Positions 1 to 8,837 of a stretch of DNA of 64,000 nt are shown here, in pieces (position 1 is the stretch's first letter; each line of letters begins with the position of its first letter). A program made the translations under genes and the position numbers. Under the pieces are notes generated by a model. That model saw nothing but the letters and a program-made list of their open reading frames with translations. It did no database searches and had not been told where the DNA came from. This stretch comes from Phaeodactylibacter luteus (lineage in GTDB: Bacteria > Bacteroidota > Bacteroidia > Chitinophagales > Saprospiraceae): contig NZ_VOOR01000016.1 of the NCBI RefSeq assembly GCF_007993045.1, positions 49,077-113,076 on the forward strand, given 5' to 3'.

Positions 1-1978
1 ACCCGGTCATCAGCTGGTAATTGCTCTCATAAATAGTGCGCAGCGAACGCTCTACCTGCTCTTGGCTGCTTTCGGTGATCTGTTGCAGGATTTTGCGCTT
101 CTCGTCCAAGAAAAGGTGCCAAATTGAAAACTTCTCCGGCCCGAAGTAGGCCTGCATATGGCCTATGACTTCCCCAAGGTTAGTACTCCGGAAAGCAGCC
201 TTGGCCAAGCCTGCCATTTCATCGAATGCTTCTCTAGGCAGATCAAGAGAAATATTGCCGATGATGTTCTGCTGCCCTAGGTAAAGCACGGCAAAGCTGA
301 AATGCTTTTCAGAAAACGTAGTTTTAGACCTGACTGTTGTCCGCCCCAGAGCAAGCCGTTGCTTGCCGGCAGAAAAACGCAAGAAAACTTCGCTGTCTGC
401 GATATAGTTAAAAAACTCCAAGTGCTCCGGGTACTCCTCAAAAATAGAAGAAGCCGCATAGTGCATCCCTACCCGGACCAAGTCTACCCGTGCAGGTTCG
501 ACATACTTTTGGTAACTCTCCGCAGCACTCTCAAATAAGTTGCTGGGCACCTGCCGGAGCCGGCTGAGAAAGGGCTCTTGCAAATCTGGGCCGCCCACCT
601 GCATCGCATAGTGTATAGCCCGGTTGGCATATTGCAGGATCTGATTGGTCTCTATGCCCGATACCTCATCAAAAAACCAGCCACAACTGGTGAACATCAA
701 CATAGCATGGCGCTGCATCTCCATGAGGCGGAGCAACTGTGTGCGCGCCGCGCCGTCGAGCGGCTCCAAGGCATGCTCTTGTATAAAAGCCTCCACCTTG
801 TCCTCTCCCCTTCCCAGCAGCACCTTGATGTAATCGTTGCGGGCAGCCCAAGGGCTCTTCAGCAATTTGCCAGCTTCTGATTCGTAAAGAGGGATCAGCT
901 CATCGCGCAGCCAGTTCAGGGCATCTCGCAGCGGCCCGCGCCAAGATTGGGACCAGCCGGGGTTTCCGCCAGTGCAACAGCCACAGTCCGAGCGCCAGCG
1001 CTCTACCCCGTGCACGCAGCTCCATGAGCTGTCCTCATGAATTTCTACCTCCCACTCCGGCGGGAACAGCTCCAGGTACTCGCCATAGTTGGTGATGCGG
1101 GCAGTGGTGTGCTCACGCAGATGCCTTAGGCAAGCCGCCAGTGCCATCTCGCCGTTGCGGTGGTGGTGCCCATAGCTCTCCCCATCTGTCGCAATATGAG
1201 CAAGCTGAGGCGTATCATCGCCATCAAATGCTTCGGTGAAACGGTTGGCAAAAGCAGCGCCATTGTTCAGCAGGCCTTCAAAAGCTACCCCTTGGGAAAT
1301 ACCTCCATGGTAAAAAAACAGGGCGATCTTTTTGCCGGAGGGCAGCTTGCACCAGTAGGGGCGGCGGGAATCGACAGCCGCATGCCCAAGCCCTGCCCAT
1401 TCTGCCTCTCCCAGCTTGCGTATCGCCTTGGCCTGACGGGGCGCGAGAATGGTAAACGCTATGCCTTGTTCTGCCAAAACCTCGAGTGTCTCTGTATCTA
1501 CAGCGGTCTCCGCCAGCCATATCCCCTCAGGCTTGCGCCCAAAACGGTGTACAAAGTCTTCTATGCCCCATTTCACCTGTGTCTCTTTATCCTGCCGGTT
1601 GCAAAGGGGAAGGATAAGATGGGAGTGCACCTGTGCCAAAGCAGAGCCGTGCCCTCCAAACCGCGCCTTGCTCTGCTCGTCAGCTTCCAGTATGCGGGCG
1701 TAAGTATCCGGATCAGCTGCTTCCAGCCAAGAAAGCAGCGTAGGGCCAAAGTTGAAACTGATATGGGCATAATTGTTGACGATGTCGATGATCCGCTGCT
1801 GATCGTTCAGTATCCGGGCAGTCGCATTGGGGGCATAACACTCAAAGTTGATCCGCTCGTTCCAGTCATGGAAAGGCGCTGCCGAATCCTGTACCTCCAC
1901 TGTCTCCAGCCAAGGGTTTTCACGTGGCGGTTGATAAAAATGGCCGTGGATGCAGACATATTTGTTGGAATGGCTCAT
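1..1978 (-). CDS. GH57-like glycoside hydrolase, DUF3536 family (3' end cut off)
   Basis: About 659 residues can be read before the window edge; the C-terminus is missing. The N-terminus has the HGHFYQPPRENPW motif (residues 11-23) typical of this glycoside hydrolase family 57 branch. A WLAETAVD segment (154-161) and a TDGESYGHHH segment (264-273) look like the usual nucleophile and acid regions of the GH57 barrel. A CGCCTGG motif and the helical part beyond it match the DUF3536 region. GH57 enzymes act on alpha-glucans, so a role in storage-glucan turnover is plausible, and a glucan phosphorylase lies 25 kb away. There is no signal peptide, so it is probably cytoplasmic. The ATG at 1978 was chosen because the conserved motif starts ten residues later. 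The family is clear, the substrate is not. Confidence 0.85.
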   Translation of the reverse strand, partial: MSHSNKYVCIHGHFYQPPRENPWLETVEVQDSAAPFHDWNERINFECYAPNATARILNDQQRIIDIVNNYAHISFNFGPTLLSWLEAADPDTYARILEADEQSKARFGGHGSALAQVHSHLILPLCNRQDKETQVKWGIEDFVHRFGRKPEGIWLAETAVDTETLEVLAEQGIAFTILAPRQAKAIRKLGEAEWAGLGHAAVDSRRPYWCKLPSGKKIALFFYHGGISQGVAFEGLLNNGAAFANRFTEAFDGDDTPQLAHIATDGESYGHHHRNGEMALAACLRHLREHTTARITNYGEYLELFPPEWEVEIHEDSSWSCVHGVERWRSDCGCCTGGNPGWSQSWRGPLRDALNWLRDELIPLYESEAGKLLKSPWAARNDYIKVLLGRGEDKVEAFIQEHALEPLDGAARTQLLRLMEMQRHAMLMFTSCGWFFDEVSGIETNQILQYANRAIHYAMQVGGPDLQEPFLSRLRQVPSNLFESAAESYQKYVEPARVDLVRVGMHYAASSIFEEYPEHLEFFNYIADSEVFLRFSAGKQRLALGRTTVRSKTTFSEKHFSFAVLYLGQQNIIGNISLDLPREAFDEMAGLAKAAFRSTNLGEVIGHMQAYFGPEKFSIWHLFLDEKRKILQQITESSQEQVERSLRTIYESNYQLMTG

Positions 1979-2087
1979 GTCGATTTCTATTTTAGGGCTT
2001 AGCAATTGGGGCGGCAAGACACCCTCCTTAGTACTTGTCTGAAGCGGTTTCGTAATGAAAATCAGGGATGTATGATCCTGTCGAAGT

Positions 2088-2196
2088 CACTAAGAGTGTA
2101 TTGGGATTTTGGTCCTCTAGTCGGAAAATAGTGAAGAAGCCCGGTCCATAAAACATTAATTTGCAATAGGGACAAGCTCCAAATACGCTCTTAGTG
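2088..2196. repeat. M-family MITE-like element, copy A
   Basis: The 109 bp element has ends that are inverted copies of each other: CACTAAGAGTGTATT on the left, and CACTAAGAGCGTATT when the right end is read on the other strand. The first 40 bases match copy B (34167). The last 70 bases match the ends of copies C (56372) and D (59161). It encodes nothing, so it fits a miniature inverted-repeat element moved by a transposase in trans. Confidence 0.7.
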
Positions 2197-2334
2197 TAAA
2201 GATAACAATAAGAAAACAATCTAGGCTAAAATGGATAGGGTGAAAGGCCCGCATGCCAAGGAGGCATACCGCCTGTAGGGCATACCGCGCTGTTTTTCCC
2301 ACCTTCAGTTCTAAGCCCTTACGGCCAAAAGCCC

Positions 2335-2342
2335 TACCTTTG
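2335..2342 (+). promoter_or_regulatory. -7 promoter box TACCTTTG
   Basis: It matches the Bacteroidota -7 consensus TAnnTTTG. No clear TTG lies at the right distance upstream. Transcription would begin near 2349 and give a leader of about 118 nt for the lipoprotein gene at 2467. Confidence 0.4.
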
Positions 2343-2466
2343 GAAAGCAGCTGCCCCTGCCGTCAAGATGCCGCCACCGGCAATCAAGCAGCCAAGGCAC
2401 AGCCCATCATGCAGGAGCAGCAGGCATACCCAATTGCAAAACGTACAGGTTAAACAGATCTCGATT

Positions 2467-2967
2467 ATGCTAAAATCTGGTGCAAAGCCCTACCTACTGA
2501 TGCTCGGGCTATCGCTCGCCTTGGGCTGCCAGCCCGGCACCTCCGCCGAGCAGGAGAAAGCCATTGAAGCCGTCAGCCAGGAATGGGACGGGCAGACCCT
2601 TCAGGTCACTACACAGGTAGCGGATATACTGGAGCTGCAAAAACGGGCTGCGAAGGCTGCCGCAGCGCTAGACTCGCTCAGTACTCAGGAGGCCAAAGAG
2701 CTGGCTGCCGCGCTTGGTGGGCAAAAGGCCAGGCTCGACAGCCTCTCGGAAGCGTCCTTTGCCTTTGTCAACCAATGGCAGGAAGGGGCTGAGCAGCTCT
2801 ACGCCATCAAATCGGATGCAGAAGAAGGCAAAACGGCTAAACCGGTAGCCCCCTTGCAGGAACTCTTGCAGGAAGCAAAGGCCAAATCCAAAGCATGGGC
2901 CCCGGTGCTGCAAACTGCCCGGCAGGCGATTGCGGATGCTGAATCCTATCTCGATTCAGAACGATAG
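2467..2967 (+). CDS. Small alpha-helical lipoprotein of unknown function
   Basis: The 166-residue product starts with a short hydrophobic signal ending in LALGC, so Cys21 is the likely lipidated residue. The mature part is rich in Ala, Glu, Lys, Gln and Leu, with heptad-like spacing that suggests a coiled coil or helical bundle, and has no catalytic motif. I recognise no family. The open frame extends upstream to 2368, but the ATG at 2467 is the one directly before a proper signal peptide. It is a single gene with its own promoter box at 2335. An R-family repeat begins four bases after its stop codon. A periplasm-facing membrane-anchored spacer or adaptor is possible, but that is a guess. Confidence 0.65.
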   Translation: MLKSGAKPYLLMLGLSLALGCQPGTSAEQEKAIEAVSQEWDGQTLQVTTQVADILELQKRAAKAAAALDSLSTQEAKELAAALGGQKARLDSLSEASFAFVNQWQEGAEQLYAIKSDAEEGKTAKPVAPLQELLQEAKAKSKAWAPVLQTARQAIADAESYLDSER

Positions 2968-2970
2968 CAT

Positions 2971-3178
2971 AGGCGCAAACTAAGTTGCTGTTTTTTGCGC
3001 GATGGGGCCTGCCCCCTCCGTAAGGATAGGGGCCTCCCCCTGCCCAACGGCAGGGGGCGCTATGCTACGGGGCTCGCTATCCGCTCGGCCCTAACGGGCT
3101 TACCACCCCTCCGCAGCGCTAGTCCGGTCACCGCCTGTAGCCGATCAAAGCTTAAACGGCTGCAGCATTTGGGTTCAT
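2971..3178 (+). repeat. R-family dispersed repeat, copy R1
   Basis: It begins with GGCGCAAAC and has the family core GCTATGCTACGGGGCTCGCT followed by ATCCGCTCGGCCC, then a CGCAGCGCTAG segment. It starts four bases after the lipoprotein stop codon and has the same orientation as that gene. It is a slightly diverged copy. Confidence 0.85.
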
Positions 3179-3256
3179 GCCCGGCAGCATGAACTTTTGG
3201 AGCCGGCCGGCCTTACATTAGCCTTGTGTACTTTTTCAACCAACCAATGCCTGATC

Positions 3257-3874
3257 ATGAAGCAGCCGTTGCCCATTTCCGCCATCAAGAAGGTATTCCT
3301 TAGCCTGGCTTTTCTGCACCTGGCTTTCGCCGGTTGTGCGCAAGCTGGCTTGCTGGACCGTTTCAACGCCAACCGCCTGCACAAGCAGAAAGTGAGCATG
3401 CTCATCCTGGGCAGCTGGGCAGCAGGCAATATCGCGCTGGGCGGGATCGCCGCATCACAGACTTCGGGGGAGGCTCGGTACTTCCACGGCATGAATGCAG
3501 GCTGGAACTTAGTCAACCTGGGCCTTGCCACCGCAGGATACCTGGCCGCCACTCGTACAGACCCGGCCAGCCTCGGGCTGTTCGAATCTATCGAAGAGCA
3601 GCACCGGATACAAAAGATATTCCTCTTCAACGCAGGGCTCGATGTCGGCTATATGGCCGGAGGGGCTTACCTCATGGAACGGGCACGCCGGGGGGGAGGA
3701 CAAGCAGACCGGCTGCGGGGCTTTGGCAAGTCCATCATCCTACAGGGCGCATTCTTATTTGTTTTCGACCTTGGCGCTTACCTCTGGCAGGCCAATGGAA
3801 ATGCTGAGCTCCAGCCCCTGCTGCAGGGGCTCTCCTTCTCCGGCCAGTCGGTTGGGCTAAAATGGGCTTTCTGA
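3257..3874 (+). CDS. Hydrophobic secreted or membrane protein, DUF6992-like
   Basis: The product has 205 residues. An N-terminal signal sequence (about residues 10-28) is followed by a conserved-looking block with KVSMLILGSWAAGNIALGG, a region with FHGMNAGWNLVN, and two more hydrophobic stretches near 137-155 and 168-186. This arrangement resembles the Bacteroidota family DUF6992, from memory and without a search. No catalytic residues stand out. The ATG at 3257 is chosen over 3197 because it directly precedes the basic-hydrophobic signal; the upstream codons fall in non-coding sequence close to the R1 repeat. It may be transcribed with the next gene 63 bp downstream. Function is unknown. Confidence 0.7.
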   Translation: MKQPLPISAIKKVFLSLAFLHLAFAGCAQAGLLDRFNANRLHKQKVSMLILGSWAAGNIALGGIAASQTSGEARYFHGMNAGWNLVNLGLATAGYLAATRTDPASLGLFESIEEQHRIQKIFLFNAGLDVGYMAGGAYLMERARRGGGQADRLRGFGKSIILQGAFLFVFDLGAYLWQANGNAELQPLLQGLSFSGQSVGLKWAF

Positions 3875-3937
3875 CCCCGATCTGCCCCTATTCGAACATG
3901 ACTATTTGGTTTTCAGTTATATAGAAAAACCAAAAGG

Positions 3938-4405
3938 ATGAATAAAATAGCGATCAAATACGGGGTTTTCCTCTTTGCCAGTTTTGTGGGCCTTTTTCTG
4001 CTCATGCATGAAGTTGCTCAAATCCGGGATTACAACCTGAGGGCACTGAACGCTTTTGCCCACTTGGGGCTGATATACGGAGCCATACGGCAATACCGAA
4101 GGGAAAACCCTGATAGTGTGAACAATTACGTCTCCGGTGTAGTGGCAGGGATGTACGCATCGATAATCGGGGTACTTCCTTTTACAGCTTTTGTGATGTT
4201 CTACCTGATCGGCGATACCGCTTTTATGAATTATATCCAAGATACCATACCTATAGGCACTTACCTCAACCCCTTTACAGCAAGCCTTTTTGTGCTGACA
4301 GAGGGCATCGCCGTAAGCTTGATCGGCTCTTATATCGTCACCCGCGTTATTGACATGAACCTTGTGCGGTCCAATCCAGACTTGCAGGGGGAATACCACG
4401 ATTAA
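3938..4405 (+). CDS. Four-helix membrane protein, DUF4199-like
   Basis: The 155-residue product has four hydrophobic segments, at about 8-24, 36-50, 68-92 and 108-132. It ends in a short acidic tail (DLQGEYHD). The length, the N-terminal MNKIAIKYG start and the pattern of helices resemble DUF4199 membrane proteins of Bacteroidota, but the match was made by eye. It lies 63 bp after the preceding gene on the same strand and is followed by a strong hairpin terminator. Function is unknown; inner membrane location is well supported. Confidence 0.65.
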   Translation: MNKIAIKYGVFLFASFVGLFLLMHEVAQIRDYNLRALNAFAHLGLIYGAIRQYRRENPDSVNNYVSGVVAGMYASIIGVLPFTAFVMFYLIGDTAFMNYIQDTIPIGTYLNPFTASLFVLTEGIAVSLIGSYIVTRVIDMNLVRSNPDLQGEYHD

Positions 4406-4421
4406 GCTGCTGAGCATGAGT

Positions 4422-4456
4422 AAGCCCTGCAGGGATACAATCCTGCAGGGCTTTTT
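4422..4456. terminator. Bidirectional hairpin terminator
   Basis: The arms AAGCCCTGCAGG and CCTGCAGGGCTT form a perfect 12 bp stem with an 8-base loop, followed by T residues on the plus strand and by A residues at the mirrored position. It sits between two convergent genes and can serve both. Confidence 0.85.
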
Positions 4457-4475
4457 ACCTGGCAAGCGCTAAGCA

Positions 4476-4679
4476 TCAGGAACGTTTGCAGGTATTGATG
4501 CCCAAGGGGGCATAAAGCGGGCAGAAACTGACCAGGCTTGTCAGTACAAACACGCCTGCCAATACCAGCAGTACAATGCCCAATGTGCCAGAAACGGCTC
4601 CTGTAAAGTAAAGTGTGGCTACAATTGCCGCGATCACAATGCGTATGGTTTTGTCCATACTCCCCATATTCTTGGTCAT
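4476..4679 (-). CDS. YgaP-like two-helix membrane protein (DUF2892)
   Basis: The product has 67 residues. It starts MTKNMGSMDKTIRI, then has two transmembrane helices (about 10-30 and 34-53), and ends with FCPLYAPLGINTC. This is the full DUF2892 signature. In some bacteria this domain is joined to a rhodanese; here it stands alone. The ATG at 4679 is preferred over 4742 because the promoter box at 4703-4710 lies between them and because family members start at this point. The conserved Cys of FCPLY and the terminal Cys could take part in sulfur transfer, but that is inferred from YgaP. Confidence 0.85.
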   Translation of the reverse strand: MTKNMGSMDKTIRIVIAAIVATLYFTGAVSGTLGIVLLVLAGVFVLTSLVSFCPLYAPLGINTCKRS

Positions 4680-4702
4680 AACTGGAATTTTTTGATTCCT
4701 AG

Positions 4703-4710
4703 CAAAGCTA
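4703..4710 (-). promoter_or_regulatory. -7 promoter box TAGCTTTG for the DUF2892 gene
   Basis: On the minus strand it reads TAGCTTTG, fitting TAnnTTTG. Transcription would begin about 17 bases before the ATG at 4679, so the longer reading frame from 4742 is unlikely. Confidence 0.5.
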
Positions 4711-4776
4711 AGGGATTCCGCACTCCCATGCAGGTGACCCAAGTCACCACACTACTATGGCTAGCCCGAGAAAAGA

Positions 4777-5418
4777 TCAGTAGTTGCAGCAAGCATAATG
4801 CCCTTGTGCACAACCGATAGAGCAGCCTTGGGAATTGCCGCCGCCGCCACCTGTGCCCAACATGCTAGCTGCAGCAGAGGTACCGCTGCTCACCCCACAA
4901 GAAGTAGCGCTGGCCCCGCCTACATCACAGCCATCTGCGACAGCCGTGCCATTGGCCACACAAGCACAGCTGATGGCGGCCACCAGATCGTCTGCAGTAG
5001 CAGGGATGCCGAGCTCAAAAACACGGCCCAGCCCCAGGCCCAGCCCGATACCTTTCACTTCATAGCTCTCCATCGCTTCATACTCCCTCCCTTTGTACAA
5101 GCCCACTACATAATAGAGTACGGGCTTTTCCCCTGTTATCTTCAGGTACCCTGCCTCCGCATTGACCTCTACCGGATCTGAAATGGCTTTGTCCTCCTTC
5201 AGCTTGAGGACGTCACCAGGGTCATACACATAAGCAATATCGCCATTGGCCGCATCGTGCAGGACAAACATATTCCCCAGATCGCGCATCGTAAGCCTCC
5301 CTTTTTTAGCCGGCTGCCCATAGTTTGGGAAAGATACCACTGAGCCGCTGACCGCGGCCAGCAACATAAAAACCAAGGACAGGAACGCCCCTTGACCACC
5401 AAAATTTAGTGTTTTCAT
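4777..5418 (-). CDS. Secreted protein with Gly- and Cys-rich C-terminus
   Basis: The 213-residue product has a signal peptide (about 1-29). A middle domain (35-135) includes FVLHDAANGDIAYVYDPGD and VLYYVVGLYKGREYE. The tail, from residue 148, is Ala/Gly/Ser/Cys-rich and ends GCSIGCAQGHYACCNY. The paired cysteines suggest disulfides in an exported peptide-like segment. Small Bacteroidota proteins ending in a similar CxxxCxxGxxACC pattern exist, but I know no function for them. The gene has its own promoter box at 5449-5456, so it need not belong to the operon that ends 114 bp upstream. It could be a structural, toxin-like or metal-binding surface protein; none of these is shown. Confidence 0.6.
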   Translation of the reverse strand: MKTLNFGGQGAFLSLVFMLLAAVSGSVVSFPNYGQPAKKGRLTMRDLGNMFVLHDAANGDIAYVYDPGDVLKLKEDKAISDPVEVNAEAGYLKITGEKPVLYYVVGLYKGREYEAMESYEVKGIGLGLGLGRVFELGIPATADDLVAAISCACVANGTAVADGCDVGGASATSCGVSSGTSAAASMLGTGGGGGNSQGCSIGCAQGHYACCNY

Positions 5419-5448
5419 AAAGTCGTTGTTTTAGGTTATACAATGTTG

Positions 5449-5456
5449 CAAACCTA
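5449..5456 (-). promoter_or_regulatory. -7 promoter box TAGGTTTG
   Basis: It fits TAnnTTTG on the minus strand and lies 31 bases before the start of the Cys-rich protein gene. No TTG was found at the usual -33 distance. Confidence 0.35.
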
Positions 5457-5532
5457 TTACTTTTACTTTTACTTTTTAACTTTTTTTTAACACTTACTCC
5501 CCCATACAAGCATTGTTTAGTGAACTTACCCC

Positions 5533-6459
5533 TCACCGCTTCACCCATACCAACTGTTCATGCCTCGTCACCACCACACCGTAGCCCCCCTCGACATTAG
5601 AGGAGTACAGTTGCGGCCTGAACAATAATTTCTCTAGAGCATCTGCCGGCCGATCCAAACTACGGACACTTTCGTAAAAAAACTCATGGGCCGCTGCAAT
5701 GGTAAAACTAATGCTATCCCAGCCTACTTCCTCTGCCGGCAGCACCATCAGCAATGGGAAAGTGAAACGATCATTGGAAAAACATAAGTCCGGCAGGATA
5801 AAGCCTGATCTAAAAAACAGTATACCACACTGCTGTTCAATCGACTCCTCAGTATCGATCGAGACAACAGGCTGTCTATTAGGAGCGTTTGTGGAAAAAG
5901 GTAAACGTAAATCGAATGGTATTCGAGGACGATAGGAAGAATAAAAATGAAAAAAATCAGCTGAAGGGTTATTGTCTGTTAAGCTGACCGTAAAGTAGGC
6001 AATTTCCGGCATGGACGGATTGTCCCCTTCTTCGATTGCAGCCAAAGTAGCTGAAATATCCATTTGCAACCTCGGGATAGCCATCAATTCAGAGCGCGCC
6101 TCGGGAAACCCCGCTGCATTTGCGACCAAGCGGAACGCTTTGCCTAATGGCAGTGGAGTGGAAAGGTCAAGCACGTAGTTGCCTTTCTCCACGTAAGGAA
6201 CCTGATGCCAGACGCTATCAGCGGCATCCACTAATTCCACAGTCGCTTCATGCAGCGTATCCCTTCCGTAATACGAAAGCACTCCGTTGGGGTCTTGTGA
6301 ACGCCCCACAAAGACTTCAATCCTATCTCTGGATATAAAACCGTTCAACACGATTTGATCGCCCGGGTAATCCAGCATTATGTCGGGCTCTATCACTTCG
6401 CAGCTAAGCAATAACCCTGCTAAAACGGAGGCCAGGTATGGGATAACAGACTTTACCAT
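5533..6459 (-). CDS. DUF4249 family outer-membrane lipoprotein
   Basis: The product has 308 residues. A short signal ends in LLLSC (Cys20). An N-terminal beta-rich domain (IVLNGFISRDRIEVFVGRS) follows, with a C-terminus containing NVEGGYGVVV, all typical of DUF4249. Members are found beside TonB-dependent receptors in Bacteroidota and are thought to be surface partners of the receptor. The gene overlaps the end of the upstream TonB receptor gene by 7 bp, so the two are probably translationally coupled. With the upstream lipoprotein it forms a three-gene operon. The ligand is unknown. Confidence 0.85.
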   Translation of the reverse strand: MVKSVIPYLASVLAGLLLSCEVIEPDIMLDYPGDQIVLNGFISRDRIEVFVGRSQDPNGVLSYYGRDTLHEATVELVDAADSVWHQVPYVEKGNYVLDLSTPLPLGKAFRLVANAAGFPEARSELMAIPRLQMDISATLAAIEEGDNPSMPEIAYFTVSLTDNNPSADFFHFYSSYRPRIPFDLRLPFSTNAPNRQPVVSIDTEESIEQQCGILFFRSGFILPDLCFSNDRFTFPLLMVLPAEEVGWDSISFTIAAAHEFFYESVRSLDRPADALEKLLFRPQLYSSNVEGGYGVVVTRHEQLVWVKR

Positions 6460-8834
6460 GATATATGATAGTTAAGTGCAGGTACAAACTGGAAAATGGC
6501 AAGCCGTTCAACTTCCAAAGCCGTATCAGTAGAGGTCCTTGATGTTATGCTCTGCGTACCAAAATTCAATGCTACAGCATTAGCCCTGCCGTATACATTG
6601 TAAAATCCGAAGACAAGCTTGGCGTCGCGGCCCTTGCGCTTAGTCGAAAAATGGTATACCACATTTAAATCTAAGCGGTGGTAATCCGGCAGGCGCCCAT
6701 TATTCCGCTCTGTAAAAACGAAGCGTAACCGGTTCTCAATCGTACGTGTATAACTCTCCGGGAAGTTAACTGGCACACCGGTTTGGTACACAAAATTTGC
6801 TGTGAACTGCCAGTTTTTGCGCCAGGCATACTCCAGGCTCAGTTCCACATCGTGCGGGCGGTCAAAATCAAAGGGGAACCAGCTACCTGCGTTAATTTCC
6901 AGAAACTGCCTTTCACTCCGGCTGTAGGTATAGGCAACCCAGCCATTTAATTTGCCGATCTGCTTTTCCAGCCACAGTTCCACCCCGTAGGCCCGGCCTT
7001 TCCCGCCAACATAAACGTCTTGAAACCAGGTATTTTGCATGCTCCCGATGCCCAGCAAAGTGGTATTGTCCCTTTGCTCTACCTGATTGGACATTTGGCG
7101 CCAGAAGGCCTCCACACTCCATTGCCCACCTGACCATGGCCGGGCATGCCGAAGCGCGAAAGTGGAACCAACCTGCGGGCGGGTAAAAGCGGTAGCCGGC
7201 AGCCAGTATTCGTAGAACAACGCATTGCTGCCGCCTTGTGTAACAGCGCGGTGCAGGGGCTGCACCATTTTACTGTAGCTCAGCTGCCAGGTTTGCTTGT
7301 TGCGCTGCCAGGCGGCTGCTGCGCGGGGCTCCAGTGCAGGAAATAGCAAACTGGTAGTATAGTACGTACTAAAGCGGGCTCCTAACGTAAAATCGATAGC
7401 TTTGCTCACCGACCAGGTATCTTCTGCATAAACCGCAGCTTGTAAAGACCGTGTTGGCCCTCCGTCGAAGCGCTGAGCAGGCTCGCCTTCTTCGGTTATC
7501 TCCGTCTTTATGGGATTATTGGACTGGTAGATACCTTCCAGCCCCAGGGTAATCCGGTGCTGCGTTAGTTGCCAGTTGTACTCATGGCGGGCACCAAATT
7601 CATTGATCGCACCTTTGGTTTTCACCCTTGCGGCTATGTTATTCGTACTAGCATCGCGCAGGGAAGCACGGAGACTACTGGAAAAACTATTGAAATTGAC
7701 CCTCGTACTTACAAAGCCCCGACTGCCCAGTGGCCGCATGTAGCGCAGCCCCAATGCCCGGTTCCCCCAATTCACCAGCGCATCACTGAATGCTCCGCTT
7801 TGCCTGGCCCGGCTGCCCCAGAAATCATCTCCTGCGAAAGCGCTAAGGCTCAGCTTAGCGTCCCGTTTGAGCTTCCAGGTTACCTTAGCATTGAAATCAT
7901 ACAAACCGGCAAAAAGTAAATTTTGCCCGCTCAAATACCTGGGCAGGGTAGCCAAAGTGAGAACACCTGAGTGAGCGAACCGCCCCGCAAGCAGAAAAGT
8001 GCCCTTATTTTCAGCAAGCGGCCCTTCCAATAATAAGCTGGAGTTGATCAGGCCTAAATTGGCTTCCCGCCTTAGCGCTGTGGCATCTCCATCCTTCATC
8101 GTTACATCAATGACAGAAGATAGTCGTCCGCCATACCGGGCGGGGAAAAAGCTTTTGTACGTATCCACCTGCTTGGTCACACCAGGATGGAAAGTAGAAA
8201 TAAAGCCAAAAAGGTGTCCGCTGTTATAAATGGTACTGCCGTCAAGAGTGATCAGGTTTTGGTCCACGCTGCCACCACGCACGCTCAGGCCTGCCGTCCC
8301 TTCTGTGGTCGGGGCAAAGCCCGGTAAAAGCATTAAAGACTTGATCAAATCTGGCTCTCCCAGCATGACCGGTATACGCGCCAAAGTTTTGACCGGCATA
8401 TTGATCTGCCCCGGCATCCGCTTTTGCAATTTTGCAGCCTTCACTTCCACCGCCGCCAATTCCAATACTTGCAGCGCTACGCTACAGCTACTGTCTCGGG
8501 TTAGCGCCAGCGTCAGCGTATCCGGCGAAAAGCCAATTTGATGAAAAACGACTTGCTGCTGGCTTCTACAAGGTAGGCTTAGGCTGTAATATCCGGCATA
8601 GTTCGTTATTACGCCCCTGCCAGTTTCTAGAGCATAAACACTTGCTCCTACCAACGGCTCTTGCGTAGCGGCATCCGTGAGATAACCGTGCAGAGCACAG
8701 TTCTGAGCATGCCCAACCGAAACAGTAAAACAGAGCAGGATGACACTAAGGCCTGAACAAATACCGGACCTGAACAAGTAGCCCCGGCCCGGCATAGATT
8801 GATTCGCTGAGGAAATATTCATATTTTTTATCAA
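6453..8834 (-). CDS. TonB-dependent receptor with carboxypeptidase-like regulatory domain
   Basis: The 793-residue outer-membrane protein has a signal peptide ending near HAQ (residue 44) and a carboxypeptidase-like regulatory domain (about 46-125). A plug domain follows (about 140-245, with LPGFAPTTEGTAGLSVRGG and LDGSTIYNSGHLFG), then a long beta-barrel ending in an aromatic residue (NYHISW). Three bases separate it from the upstream lipoprotein gene, and it overlaps the DUF4249 gene downstream by 7 bp. Such receptors import ligands in an energy-dependent way, in some cases with the DUF4249 partner. Nothing in the sequence identifies the ligand, and no siderophore or vitamin genes are nearby. 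The family call is firm. Confidence 0.93.
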   Translation of the reverse strand: MIKNMNISSANQSMPGRGYLFRSGICSGLSVILLCFTVSVGHAQNCALHGYLTDAATQEPLVGASVYALETGRGVITNYAGYYSLSLPCRSQQQVVFHQIGFSPDTLTLALTRDSSCSVALQVLELAAVEVKAAKLQKRMPGQINMPVKTLARIPVMLGEPDLIKSLMLLPGFAPTTEGTAGLSVRGGSVDQNLITLDGSTIYNSGHLFGFISTFHPGVTKQVDTYKSFFPARYGGRLSSVIDVTMKDGDATALRREANLGLINSSLLLEGPLAENKGTFLLAGRFAHSGVLTLATLPRYLSGQNLLFAGLYDFNAKVTWKLKRDAKLSLSAFAGDDFWGSRARQSGAFSDALVNWGNRALGLRYMRPLGSRGFVSTRVNFNSFSSSLRASLRDASTNNIAARVKTKGAINEFGARHEYNWQLTQHRITLGLEGIYQSNNPIKTEITEEGEPAQRFDGGPTRSLQAAVYAEDTWSVSKAIDFTLGARFSTYYTTSLLFPALEPRAAAAWQRNKQTWQLSYSKMVQPLHRAVTQGGSNALFYEYWLPATAFTRPQVGSTFALRHARPWSGGQWSVEAFWRQMSNQVEQRDNTTLLGIGSMQNTWFQDVYVGGKGRAYGVELWLEKQIGKLNGWVAYTYSRSERQFLEINAGSWFPFDFDRPHDVELSLEYAWRKNWQFTANFVYQTGVPVNFPESYTRTIENRLRFVFTERNNGRLPDYHRLDLNVVYHFSTKRKGRDAKLVFGFYNVYGRANAVALNFGTQSITSRTSTDTALEVERLAIFQFVPALNYHISW

Positions 8835-8837
8835 GTT

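Larger units (their letters stand above)
1979..2466. other. Divergent intergenic region between the GH57 gene and a lipoprotein gene
   Basis: No gene is supported in these 488 bases. The region holds one M-family inverted-repeat element (2088-2196) and a good -7 promoter box (2335-2342). Short open frames here are translations of the repeat. Confidence 0.6.

Noticed and set aside
1160..2002. 280-codon plus-strand frame
   Set aside because: It is the antisense of the GH57/DUF3536 gene, whose minus-strand frame carries clear family motifs.
2028..2219. 63-codon frame on the minus strand
   Set aside because: It is a translation of the M-family element, copy A, and has no protein features.
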